Shown here: positions 50,164 through 62,428 of the stretch, piece by piece | Layout of the letters: every line of letters begins with the position of its first letter | Numbering within the stretch: the first letter of the stretch is position 1 | DNA from: Hevea brasiliensis | Taxonomy: Eukaryota; Streptophyta; Magnoliopsida; Malpighiales; Euphorbiaceae | NCBI RefSeq assembly: GCF_030052815.1 | Contig: NC_079493.1 | Location: forward strand, 118,321,132-118,385,131 | Reading direction: 5' to 3' | Length of the DNA: 64,000 nucleotides | Program-made: the position numbers and the translations under genes | The notes under the pieces: generated by a model | Told to the model about the DNA's origin: nothing | The model's input: only the letters and a program-made list of their open reading frames with translations | Databases searched by the model: none

Positions 50164-51721
50164 TACATAATTATAAATTTATTATTTATAATAAATGATA
50201 TAAATCTTTTACTTGTATTTAAACATTAAATATAAATGTATACATTTATCACTTTATGGTTAAATAATTTTATTTTAATTATATATGTATATATATATAG
50301 TGGCAGAGTTAGATATTAAATTATGAGAGGGTAAATATAAAGTTTTAAAACGATATATATATATTTGATATAATCATTTGTAAAATTTAAATTATAAATG
50401 ATTATATTTGATATAATTTAATTATATAATAATTTTAAATAATAGTTTTGAACATATTATTTTATAAAATCATCATAAAAAATTAACATATTTATAATAT
50501 TAATAAATATAATAATTAATATAAATAAAATTATAAATTATCTATTAAATGAGTTAATTTATAAACTAGCTAACTCACAAAACTTAAAAGAAGTTAATAT
50601 TAATGAAAGAAGCCATCCATATCTTTTACATCAACTGCAGTAAAAAGACAACGGTGGAATTTGATTAGTGTGTGGCTTTACAACAACTACTATCTGCCAA
50701 TATGGAAAAGACAAACATTAGGTAGCCTAACCTTGTTCTAGAATTCTATTTCATTTCAATGTCAATGCATTAGGTATAGCTTTTCCAAATTCAAATAATA
50801 ATCAACTCAAATGGGTCAATAATAATAATAAATTAAAAGGTAAATTTTATTAATTTAATCTCTATTTTCCTTTATATATATATATATATATATATATTCC
50901 AAATTACTAGTTTAAACTTTTTTTTTTTTACAATAAATAACATATATTTAGGATATGTTTATCAATACTGTTGAAATTGCTATTGAAAAATTTACTTTTT
51001 AAAATATATTAATTAGAGAATATTAAAATTTATATAAAAGTAAATTTAATAAATTTTAATTATAAAAATATTAAAATAGAAAATAATTTTTTTAACAGTA
51101 TTTAAAAGATTTTTTTTTCCTAAAAAGCAATTTTAAGCCTTTAAACTCAATATCAAACCAGTGATTAATAATTTAATTGTTAATATTAGTGAAAGTTGAG
51201 TGCTTGTCTGATAATATAGCAAATGAAGAGATTAAAATCTGCCAGTTTCTTTTGAAAAATTTGATTTGGATACATATGTATGAATTAATTGACTTTTGAG
51301 TCTCGTTGGTCCTAAAGCCAAAACCTGCTCCCACCTAGCTATTCTCTTTTAATGATGGTCAAATTTATTTACATTAATTATAGATCCACCTAAAATATGT
51401 GCGAATTCACTCAAGCGTAGTAATTTGGTGGTTAATTTAGTGAGATGGCCTTATCTAACTCCGATTCGTCTCTTCACACTAACATGATAACTAAATATTA
51501 TCTCTACTTATAAGTGCAATAGGAGGTGGCTACGGATTGTCCAGTAGTTCATCTTATTAGGTGACACATCGGTTTTGATGATAGGTCTCTTCCTATAGGA
51601 TTAACTTAAATTGAGAACGTTAACTGGTGACCTTGAGTCTCGAGTTTAAAAAGGTTATGACTGTCACGCTTAAAGAGCCTTTATTTTCTTTTAAACAAAA
51701 AAAAAAATGTGTGAATCCTTT
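50164..51721. other. AT-rich intergenic region
   Basis: No gene. A (TA)n tract lies at about 50873-50897. A less AT-rich block at about 51400-51690 ends in an A-rich run and may be an old repeat, but I could not assign it. Confidence 0.6.
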
Positions 51722-51730
51722 AACAAAATT

Positions 51731-54700
51731 AGGGTAAATATCACATGCGGTGACTTAACATTATGAGTATTTTCATAAAAAATCACTAAACTTTAATTTT
51801 TTTTAATAAAACTCACTAATGTCACGACCCAACCTATGGGCCGGACCGGCACTATGACCTGAGCCAGCCTAAAGCTCCCGAGTCCCGTAGTAAGCCTAAC
51901 TATTTCTCAACCCAACTCTAAGGCCAATTTAGGCCCAATTTCAAGAATGCAACCGGACAGAGTCCGGCCATAAAATGGACCTTTTAACGGGGAGTTTTTG
52001 ACTTACCCGACCTGTAAACACAATATATAATCAATTGGGGAGCTCAGCTCACCCTCCACATACTCATAATAATATAAAGTCAAATGGGAGCTCAGCTCCC
52101 TCATCCAGTCCAACATACATACATATAATAAGTTTACAGGTCCAACATGGCAAATTATATTACAGGCCCATATCAAATAAATATTTATAACACATGCGAA
52201 AATTCTAGGAGTTAACAGAATTATACAAATATTACAGACATTAATAGACGACCTGCGAAGAAGAAAAACAGGTTAACCACAACAATAATCCTCCTGTAGC
52301 CTGGAAAAATAATGAACAGGAGTGAGCGTTCGACTCAGAGAGTAAAATATCAATTTTAACCATAATCTCTATAGCTATCTAAAACTAATGCACCCTGTGA
52401 AGTGAAATGCAACACCGTTATAAATTTCATACAAATCACATTAAAAAGGCAATTTAGAGCACTCACACACCCAACACTGTCAAACAATACATATATGGGA
52501 GCTGATCCCCTATACAGCCCTCTTAATCCAACCTCTGCCAACGAAGATCTCAAGCCAGACTTTCGCTTAATAAACCAATACGGGGTCCCAGCGAAGAACT
52601 CAAGCTGTGTCTACCCCGAAGGACCGGGTCCCAGTGAAGATCACAAGCCGTGTCTACCCGTCCTATCCATATCCAACACTATACCACACGCACGCCAATG
52701 CACACACACTGCTCCAAATCACCACAAACAACATCCATGGCACTTCAACATTTATAAATGCAATGTAAAACGTGCCTAGTGTTTAACTACATAGATACAT
52801 ACATATAAGTGATGCATGGACATACTTGAACATATAATAATATCGAAATTACAATTAAAATTAATATTTTACTCACAGACTCAACCGAAGTCACTGTGGC
52901 TGCTGGGCGGAGAAGAAAGACTGTCCCGGCTCACCTGACAATTTTATTACAATTATTTAATACTTTTGACTCAATACAAACTAAGAAAAAAGATAAGAGA
53001 TGTCCTAAGTCGTGCCGAAAATTCGACAGAGTCTCCCCTATACCTAGGACCTACCCAACCTGCAAAAGGGCTTAAAACGCACTTCTATATCTACAAACCA
53101 TATACCCACAACTCAATCACATCACACAGTCCCTCCTGGGCCTATCCAAACAGTCATCAACCACAATATAAAATTACAGTTTAGTCATTATAATTGACCC
53201 TTTTGCAAAAACTACACAAATGAGCTCTAAAAATTCTAAAACTTTGCCCCGCTGTTCTTAGCAATATTACTAAGCTAATGCAAAAGGAATCATAATTTTC
53301 TGAGCTACCTTGAATATTTTACGGATTTCTAATCCAATTCAAGCACTAAACAATTAAGAAAAAGTATGATTTGGGTTTACCTATGCCGATTCCGACCCCG
53401 GGGACGCGCTCGGGAAGTCTGACAACGGTGGAGTAGCCAAAATCGCGACCCAATTCCAAGACTTTTTCGGTTGCCTGTCTGTCTGACCGAAAATTTGAGA
53501 CCCGGGCAGCTGTGGAATTTCCGTGAATTGAAGGTACCTACAAGAAGCCCACAACACGGGGGTTAGTACAAAATTTTTATAGAATTTTCTAAGCTCATTT
53601 AGTACTCGGAAAAACACTACGAAGTTTCATGAGACCCACCAAAAAACGGTGTCGAAAAATTTCGAAATTTATATTGCCGCGAAGCTCTCGACGAGTGGAG
53701 CGCTCTGGTACTCTCGGTTTTCTCGTGGGGTTCACGGTTTGCGAGAAATCTAGCCCAAAAGTCGAAATGGGCTAAAAATCCCGGACAAAAATTGGGCAAA
53801 CCGCTCGATGAATTTTGGTGTTCTTGGTATCTATGGAAAGCTCTTGAGGTATAGATGAGTTTAGACACAAGACCCGGCCCAAACAGTGGCCGGATCGGCC
53901 GGATTTTAGCTGGGAAGTCGAAATGGCGCACGCGCACAGGTGGGTTTTCGCGCGCATTTTTCGGCCGCCTGGGACGTCGGCCGGCTATGGGGAGGCACTG
54001 GAGCGGCGCGCCAGCGAGGTGAAGAGGGCTGAGTGACGGTGGCGCGCGCGTGGGGAGGAGGGAGGAGAAAGAAAACGGGAGGGAGAGAGGGCGACAGGAA
54101 CACGCGGGGGAGAAGAAAAAGGAGAAGAAGGCTGGTCCGATTCGTCCGGTCCGATCCGGTCCAATTCGATTCGGCCAATCCAATTCAAGATACAAAATTT
54201 TTGTATTTTTACTCTGCCCTGTGACCGAAAACGAGGCCCAAAAATTTTGAAAAAATTCTAGAAAACTCGAAAAAATTCGTATAGTCCAAATTTATTTTTA
54301 CTTTTGCCATGTGGTCTTTAAATTAATTTTTTTAAAAATCATCGAAGTTTTATATTTTCGAAAAATTGAACCCGATTTCTAAAATTCGAAAAATTTCAAA
54401 TAATTTCCTAAAATTTAAATAAAATAAAATATTAATATTTACTCACAAAATAATAAATTTAAAAATTAGGGGTGTTACAGCTAAACTTTAATTTAATTTC
54501 ATAAAAGTTACTGCAATCAATAATTAAAAGTTTTCAAATTAACCCGCTAACCTGTTAACTATTTTATAAATAAAATTACCTTATTTTATTAGTTTCTTAA
54601 AAAAAAGAAGCATAAAACACATATAGCTACCCCTTTGTCATTAACCTCCCCCCGCTCTCCCACTTATTTGTTTTTTCTCTACAAGTAATTACTAGTTAAA

Positions 54701-54880
54701 TAATTTTATTTATAAATTAGTTGACGGATCAGCAAGTTAATATGAAAACTTTTAATTTCAAGTAATAATGAATTTTATGAAATCAAATTGAAATTCAGTG
54801 AGTTTTATAAAAGAAATTAAAGTTTAATAACTCTTACGAAAATATTTATAAAATTAAGTGATCAAGTGTAATAATTACCC
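51731..54880. mobile_element. Mutator-like MITE split by a solo LTR
   Basis: Outside the LTR, 51731-51819 plus 54485-54880 form one foldback element of about 490 bp. The left arm, beginning GGGTAAATATCAC, pairs with the reverse complement of the right arm, which begins GGGTAATTATTAC. Pairing resumes after the LTR through ttaaaagttttcaaattaac. A perfect 9-bp target duplication AACAAAATT lies at 51722-51730 and 54881-54889. Long TIRs with a 9-bp duplication indicate a Mutator-like origin (family knowledge). No coding capacity. Confidence 0.82.
51820..54479 (-). repeat. Solo LTR of the same Gypsy family, older
   Basis: About 2660 bp with the same ends (tgtcacgaccc and gggtgttaca in plus orientation). 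It shares the same internal landmarks, including the GC-rich block at 53380-54180, but has many more differences than the two LTRs of the full element. No internal region or second LTR is present. The flanking 5-mers are ACTAA and GCTAA, consistent with a target duplication with one mutation. Solo LTRs arise by recombination between the two LTRs of one element. Confidence 0.9.
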
Positions 54881-54889
54881 AACAAAATT

Positions 54890-55756
54890 GGAAACACAAG
54901 GAAGACAAAACAACACAAATATTCAATCTTTAATTTCTTTTTATTGGTTGCTTGTGTTAAAATGAGCATTATATATTTCTCTCTGTGCTATAAAAATAGG
55001 AGGTTTTTTTTTTAATTTGTCTTAAATTATAAGTTATTTTCTTTTTAAAATAATAATTTATTTATTAGTTTATTAATACAACATTATTTCATATATATTG
55101 AAAAAATAAAATTTATTAGAATAATTTAATAATATTAGTTATTTAAGTTTTAATAAAATAATATGAGTGGATGATATATTAAGAATAAAATTAAATAAAA
55201 ATTATATTATTTAAATTATATTAATTATATTTTCTTAAACTATGCAAAAATAAAATTATATCTATCTTTATGAGATGAAATGATATAATTTAAAAAAAAA
55301 AATAAATCGTTAATGTTAATTGTCAATTGATTAATTTGTTTTATTTTTTATTAAGTTTTTCAACCAATTTTTTAATTAATAAATTGTTTAATTTATATTA
55401 ATCAATTTAAATTTAGGTTTTACAAAAAAAAATCAATAGCATTTATTTTCGAGCAAAATATATATTTTTATATTTGTTATTATTATAAAATAAATATGAA
55501 TATCTGTCTTATTTTTTAAATTTCATATATAGTAAATTAAAAAGTTAAAATATAAACTTATAAAAATTTGTAATAAAAAATATTATAAAATAAATATAAT
55601 ATTATATGCTTGCACAATTCAATTGGTTTGATTAATTATTAATTTTATAAAATAAAAATTGTGTACAGTAACTATTTTGAAATTAATCATTGGGTTAATA
55701 TTTTTTTATTAATTTTTGTGATTTTCGTACCCTGTCAACCCTACCAAAAGTTTACC

Positions 55757-55806
<50 letters not shown>

Positions 55807-57912
55807 AAGAGAAGGTCAGATTCACCGATCATTATATATGAATACAGGATGAATTTGTGAAAAGCTAATAATTTATGCAATAATAACACAAAGTTTATAG
55901 GACTTAATATTTGGCAGTAACTCAGTATTGAAATTAAAGTTAATTTTAATACTATATTACTAAAATGGACCATACTATGTTGATAAAATAGAATAAATTT
56001 AATTTCACTTTATAAGATACTGTATGAAATTTATAAGATTAAACATTTGTCAGTGACGTTATATCGATACTAGAATTAACTATGATACCATATTAATATA
56101 ATAGATAGGATGTAACTCTATCTGAAATACGTGGAGGAAAATTTCTTGAATTATATATAAAACTTTTTTTTTTCAACATAATCATCTTATTAAATTTTAT
56201 CAAAAATTCAATAATATTAATTTAATTATGATAAAATCAGAATAGGTATTTTTACTTATATGTAAATTGAATTTGGATAAAAGATAGTCTATTTTAATTT
56301 AATAATTAAAAACATATTATTCACTTGCAGAATAAATATGTTGAAAATTAATGTCAATAAATTATTAATTTTTTAATATTTTGAAAATTGTTAAAGAATG
56401 TGGAATCGTCAAGGATTTGAATCCGTAATTAATTTACCACGAGTTAAATGCTTGGTTATTGAATTATCATACGATGAACCATAGCTTATGCTAAGTCTTA
56501 TCAATCACTAAAAAAAGAGGTCGTTGATGAAGATTTCAATAAAGGAATCATTTTGCTTTGAACAAAATTTCATTTTTCCACTTAATTTTTTGGGTCAAGA
56601 TTAGGCAACTTTGAAAGGAAGGTGGATATACTATTTGCATGATACACATTACTTTAAGGTAAAGTAAATTAATAAAATTATTTATATATGTCTAATTTAG
56701 GATTAAATTGTAATAATAATTCAATTTAATATTTGAAAATTATTTAAATTTATTTTATATGCAATAATAATAAAAAATTGTTTAAATTAATAATTAAAAA
56801 AAATTCTCTCAAATTGAGGCTATTGAATTAGTAAAATAAAAAAAAAATGAATAAATAATTTAGTCTATCGGCATGGGTATAGTCCAATGGCAATAACATT
56901 CTTGCAACATCTCATGTTCTTATCTTAATCAAGGGTAATTTGGGAAGTTTAAAAAAGTGTGGACAATATTTCAAAATGATGTTCCCTCTAATTTGGCTGT
57001 GATACTATTGAGTTAACCTTGACCATACACAAAAAATTTATTTTTCGCTTTTTGAAGTTATGATAAATAATTATTTTATTTTATTTTTTATTATTTTTAG
57101 GGTAATTTTATTTACATAAAACACTAATTATAAAAATAGCACTTTCTGCAGCTGTGTGACAGCAGATTAAAAAAAAAGAAAAAACAGAAAATAGTTAGCT
57201 GAGAACATGGTGACATCAAAAGTGGAGTTCAAAAATTTTATTAAAAAAAAAAAAACTTGGAGTCCTATTAGCCGCACGTTGCCTGCAACATGCTCTAGCT
57301 TTCCAGAGTCAAGAGTCTATGGAGAGAGAGAGTGTGTTGGAAAGGAGAGAAAATACAGGTTCATCTTGTATACTTAACTCTGTTATGTCTTTTATAAACA
57401 AAAGCCAAGAACCAATTTGTGCAAGACCCAGTAGTGTTTGTAACCGAAATCAAGAAAATAAGGCTAGCCATTATATCCCTCTTGACTCTTCTGCTAGTTT
57501 CTCATCTTCTTTCTCATCTGCTTTATGATTTTGCAGATGCTCTCTTCTGTTTTTAGGATGCTTTTAGTATTCTTTCACATGATATTATTCATTACTAGAC
57601 TCTTTAATACTCGGTATCAACCTTGCATTATGTAATTCTACTTTCTTATTTGCTGTTACTTCAGTACTTGAAGATCTTGTTGGTGGGCTCAGGCTATACT
57701 CTTTTCTAATTTGTAAGTTTCAGCTGTGTATATCAAATTCTTCTTCGATCAGAGAAAGAGGCAAAATCACAGATTCTTTTCTTTCTTTAAAACTTTTCTT
57801 TTCCAGTGTGTGCCCTCTCAAATTCCTTGAATTTTTTTCTAGGAATCAGTCTTTTGTCAGATTTGTTGGTTTAGATAGGGAAACTCATTCATTTGGTACT
57901 GTTATTAAAACT
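54890..57912. other. AT-rich intergenic region and promoter of the receptor kinase
   Basis: No gene is recognised. A compound (TA)n(GA)n microsatellite lies at 55762-55806. Sequence becomes less AT-rich from about 57290 and likely holds the 5' UTR of the kinase gene. Open frames there (57319-57528) have no domain. Confidence 0.6.
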
Positions 57913-60352
57913 ATGGGTTTGTTCCAATTTAGATTCTTGTGTTTGTGTCTTTTCCTTGCGTTCAAAACCAGTATTACTAGTTCTCAGTATATAGGCCAGA
58001 TATATCCTGGTTTCCAAGCATCTCATATGGATTGGATAGAGAAAGAGGGGCTGTTCTTGCTATCTAGGAACTCTACTTTTGGTTTTGGCTTCAGAACTTC
58101 CCTTGACGCTCAATCTTATTTACTAGTTGTCATCAACTTGAAAAGTTCCAAAGATGTATGGACTGCTAATAGAGGTTTGTTGATCAGCGATTCTGATCAC
58201 TTTGTGTTTGAAAAAAATGGAAATGTTTATTTGCAGCGTGGAGATGGTGTGGCTTGGTTCACAGGTACTGAAGGGCAAAGAGTTACTTCTATGGAACTGA
58301 TGGACTCAGGTAACTTGGTGTTGCCTGGGGACAATGGAAGTATTCTTTGGCAGAGTTTTAGCTATCCCATAGATGCTCTTTTACCGGGCCAGGACTTTGT
58401 AGAAGGAATGAGACTTAAAAGTTTCCCAAACAAGAATTACTTGTATAATTATCTTGAAATTAAGTCTGGCGATTTGGTCTTGTATGCAGGATACATAACT
58501 CCACAAGTATACTGGTCCCTGGCAAATGAAAGCCGGAAAACCAATAATAGGGTTAATGGCAAGGTGCACTCCGCATCTCTGGTTTCCAATTCATGGAATT
58601 TCTATGATCAAAATAGAGTCTTGCTCTGGCGGTTCATATTCTCTGATAATTCTGACCCACATGCTATGTGGGCTCTGACATTAGGCTCTAATGGGGCAAT
58701 TGGGTTCTATAATTTTGAAAAAGGAAAGTCAGTTAACCATGAGGCAACTAAGATACCACAAGATTCCTGCAGCATTCCAGAGCCGTGTGAGAGATACTAT
58801 GTGTGCTATTTTGACAATAGGTGTCAATGCCCATCGCAACTCAATACTCATTTTGGTTGCAAACCTCCCGAGGCCTCAACCTGTAATGGCTCCAAAATTT
58901 CAGCTGAGCTTTTTTATGTTGGTGAGAAGCTGGATTATTTTGCATTTGGGTTCGTTACACCCTTCCTGAAATCTAATTTAAATGCTTGCAAAGAAGCCTG
59001 TCTTGGAAACTGTCCTTGCATTGTGCTGTTCTTTGAAAATAGTACTGGAAGATGCTTTCTGTTTGATCAGGTAGGGAGCTTGACTCGCAGTCAGCCGGGT
59101 TCTTCAGGTTATATTTCATATATGAAGGTGTCAGTGGGGGAGCGAAATTCGGCCAGTAGTAGGAATTTAGGGAAGGAAGCCCTATTGATTGCAATCATTG
59201 TTATTGCAACAGTAGTGGCAATTGCTTGTTTACTTTATGTGGGAATCTGGTATCGCCGCAGAGGGAAGAAGTACTTGGAATTTCAACAGCAAAACCAGGA
59301 TGGGGATGATTTCTGGGACAGTCTTCCTGGGATGCCTGCTCGCTACATCTTCAGTGATCTCTGTAAAGCAACTAAAAACTTCTCTATGAAGGTTGGACAA
59401 GGAGGGTTTGGCTCAGTCTACCTAGGTGTGCTGCCAAATGGTACCCAGTTGGCTGTCAAAAAATTGGAAGGCATTGGACAGGGGAAGAAAGAGTTCAGGG
59501 CTGAAGTGAGTATCATCGGGAGCATCCATCATGTCCATCTGGTCAAGCTTAAAGGCTTCTGTGCTGAAGGGGCTCACCGGCTTCTTGTTTACGAGTTCAT
59601 GGGGAAAAGCTCTCTAGATAAATGGATCTTCAATAATAATAAAGAAAGTTCCTTGTTAGATTGGAATACAAGATTCAATATCGCACTTGGTATGGCAAAA
59701 GGTCTGGCTTATCTCCATGAGGAGTGTGAGGTGAAAATAGTCCACTGTGACATAAAACCTCAGAATGTGCTTCTTGATGATAATTTCACTGCCAAAGTTT
59801 CTGATTTTGGTTTGGCAAAGCTAATGAATCGTGAAGACAGTCTTGTTTATACTACAGTGAGGGGTACTAGAGGGTATCTTGCACCAGAATGGATCAGCAA
59901 CAGCCCTATATCAGAGAAGAGTGATGTGTATAGCTATGGTATAGTCTTGCTGGAGATCATTGGAGGCAGGAAGAACTACGATTCATCAGAAAGTTCAGAG
60001 AAATCCCATTTTCCTTCTTATTCCTTCAAGATGTTGGAAGAAGGAAGATTGAGAGAAATCATTGATCCAAAGCTGGACATAAATGAAAAATGATGTGAGG
60101 GTTGTCACTGCAATCAAAGTTGCATTATGGTGCATTCAAGAAGAGATGCAATTGAGACCGCCTATGACTAAAGTGGTCCAAATGCTTGAAGGTCTCTGTG
60201 ATGTGCCGGACCCTCCAATTTCTTCTCAATCAGCTTCTCGCTCTATGTCAAGTGTCATCAAATGGAACAGCAAAGAATGTTCCTCTTCGGGCTTTGTTGA
60301 TGACACAAGTGATGCATTTCTCTCAGATACTGGACTCTCAGGCCCTAGATGA
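57913..60352 (+). CDS. SD25: G-type lectin S-receptor-like serine/threonine kinase, SD2-5 type, with one-base frameshift
   Basis: Intronless. The ATG at 57913 is chosen over 57808 because it starts a clean signal peptide (MGLFQFRFLCLCLFLAF). Order: bulb-type lectin domain (about residues 30-150), a Cys-rich PAN-like region (about 355-400, CKEACLGNCPC) and a membrane helix (about 423-446). The kinase runs from about 490, with glycine loop VGQGGFGSVYLG, Lys516, HCDIKPQN with Asp613, and DFG at 631. Cys precedes the catalytic Asp, so it is a non-RD kinase, a class often linked to immune receptors. The frame stops at 60091-60093 in the C-lobe. The rest (ALWCIQEEMQLRP, ending SGPR at 60352) lies in the next frame from 60092. 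One extra base at or beside the A5 run at 60086-60090 explains this. It may be an assembly error or a real truncation at residue 726. Confidence 0.92.
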
Positions 60353-62428
60353 CAGAAGCAATCATTACAAAGATGCTTTTTAGCACAAATTCAACCTTTG
60401 AAAGATGAGATGTTTCATACATTTTCTCCATATCATTGTGAGCCACCAAACTCCAGGTGTTAGTGATGCTTTTCTTTATCCGTGTTCATATAGTTCTTAA
60501 GGCCTCAATGCCTTCTCCACTCTCTCCATGAAAATTTTTTGAACAAGTTGCGAAATTTTTGTTCTAATTTAACCTGCATAATGAAACTCAAAGCCCTTGA
60601 GTCACTAGCCTTTTGGTTACATTGCAGATCAAATTCTGCAATCCCATAGATAGAAATGGCTGTTGTAAGACACTGATGTTTGAGTTGTTCTTGTATTTTC
60701 AGCAGTTAGATGGAGAAATATTATGTTGACATAAACACATTTATGTCATTAGTAGCTTGGCTCCATACCTAATAATAACTACAGACAAATGCAAAGAAAT
60801 GAAAAGACAAGCATGAAAAGCATGTTAGCACCTGATCACTGATGGATTGAAAGAAAATGATGAAGACCCATCTCATGTTGATATACAATGCATACAGGAC
60901 ACACACACACACACAGAGACCAGTTGTTTCAAGAATTTTTATCGGCCGCTCATTCGCCTGTGGATTCTTTATTTTTATCAATTAGATTAGGATTGAATTT
61001 TGATTTCATAAAAATAATTGTAATATTATTGAGTGAACGCTGATGGATATTCCCTCGACTGATTATGATTGATACTTTAGAACCAGAGTGTCAAGAGAAG
61101 AATCGAGGCCCAAATGTCAAAATCATCTGATAAAGAAGCATAAGAAATGGTGGAATTAATAGTGGCTTGAAAGTATATTTTTATTACATATGCGTCTCTA
61201 GCCATTATTTGTGGCGTTCTCATCATTTTTTGGTTTAACCAGCTATGTGCTCCTTTAAGAGAACAAAATGGAAAATTGAATTTGGGCCTGTATTTATTGG
61301 GAAATCTAATTGACCGTATTTTTAATTTTTTATTTAAATTAATTAAAAATTTTTAATTTAAATTTTATTTAATTAAAAATTTTATTTTATAGATTAAATT
61401 TCTTGATTTAAATAAAAAATTAAGATATTTAATTTTTTTATTGAATTAAATTTCATCTTTTAATTTATGTTGCATCTAATATAAGCTTGAATTCATATGA
61501 GAATGAGCTTAACAACTATTAGATCAGATATTTATATTGAAATATGTACAAAATTAATTAAAGTGTATATATAAAGTGTACGAATATAGATGTAAAAATT
61601 TAATTTAACAGTTGATAAGCACATTCTCATATGAGTTCGAGTTCTCTATCATCATTTCCTTCTATTTAAGCTAAAAATCAAAAGTTTATTTTTTTTTATT
61701 TTTAAATTAAATTAAGCTAAATTGAAAATTCTAAACTAATTTAGACAAAAATATATGCTAAATTGAATTTTTCTAATAAATATAAGGATAAAATTGCGCT
61801 TTAAGCCGAACAAAATATCTTTGTCAAGTTCCTATTTAATTCATTGATGCTTCCCTCTTTTATCACAAGTAGATTATAAGCCATGATAACAAAAGCTTTT
61901 GAATGTTGGTTTGATTAATAAGTGCATTTATTATTTAGATTTTTATTTAAAGTATAAATTTTTGAACGAGTTATAAAGAATTTTTGGTATAAAAATTGAA
62001 ATTTTATTGGAAATAATCTATTTTTAGTTGACTTTGTTTTGGATTCAACTTGAAAGCATGTTTACTATACTTTCTAATAGCCAACTTCTATGATCCATGA
62101 TCTAATTTTTGCTGGTGTGATTTTGTTTTGCAATCATTATGTATGGCATAATTAACCCAAATCCATCAAAAGAAGGGGAAAAAAATGGAGAGAGATATTA
62201 ATGTTGGAACCAAACCAACCTACTCTATTATGAAATAGAATAGGATCAGATTCTTGAGGACTTCATAAGAGTTGGTAAACTTTTAAAATAGAAGCATGAG
62301 CTTTAGGTAATTAATTACTAATTTAGTATTAAAGCATTAGAATTAGAATTCAATTGCATAATATACACAAAATAAAATCACAGTTCACATTGTGATGTTA
62401 CTAGGAGGCTGCAGCCAAAGGGGGACGG
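60353..62428. other. Intergenic between the receptor kinase and TPR genes
   Basis: The 3' UTRs of the two convergent genes face each other here. A short (CA)n run lies at about 60899-60915. The stretch 61310-61800 is extremely AT-rich and contains a foldback. No gene is seen. Confidence 0.65.
61484..61643. repeat. Short foldback (inverted repeat)
   Basis: The left arm at about 61484-61527 contains ttcatatgagaatgagctta. It pairs with the right arm at about 61597-61643, whose reverse complement contains ctcatatgagaatgtgctta. The loop is about 70 bp. It may be a small MITE; no target duplication was identified. Confidence 0.7.

Noticed and set aside
51400..51700. Possible SINE or other short element ending in an A-rich run
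   Set aside because: Box A and box B matches are weak and no target duplication was found. The run may be coincidence next to the MITE.
57319..57528. Possible upstream coding exon of the receptor kinase
   Set aside because: The kinase has a complete signal peptide start at 57913 and the family is often intronless. This frame has no recognisable content.
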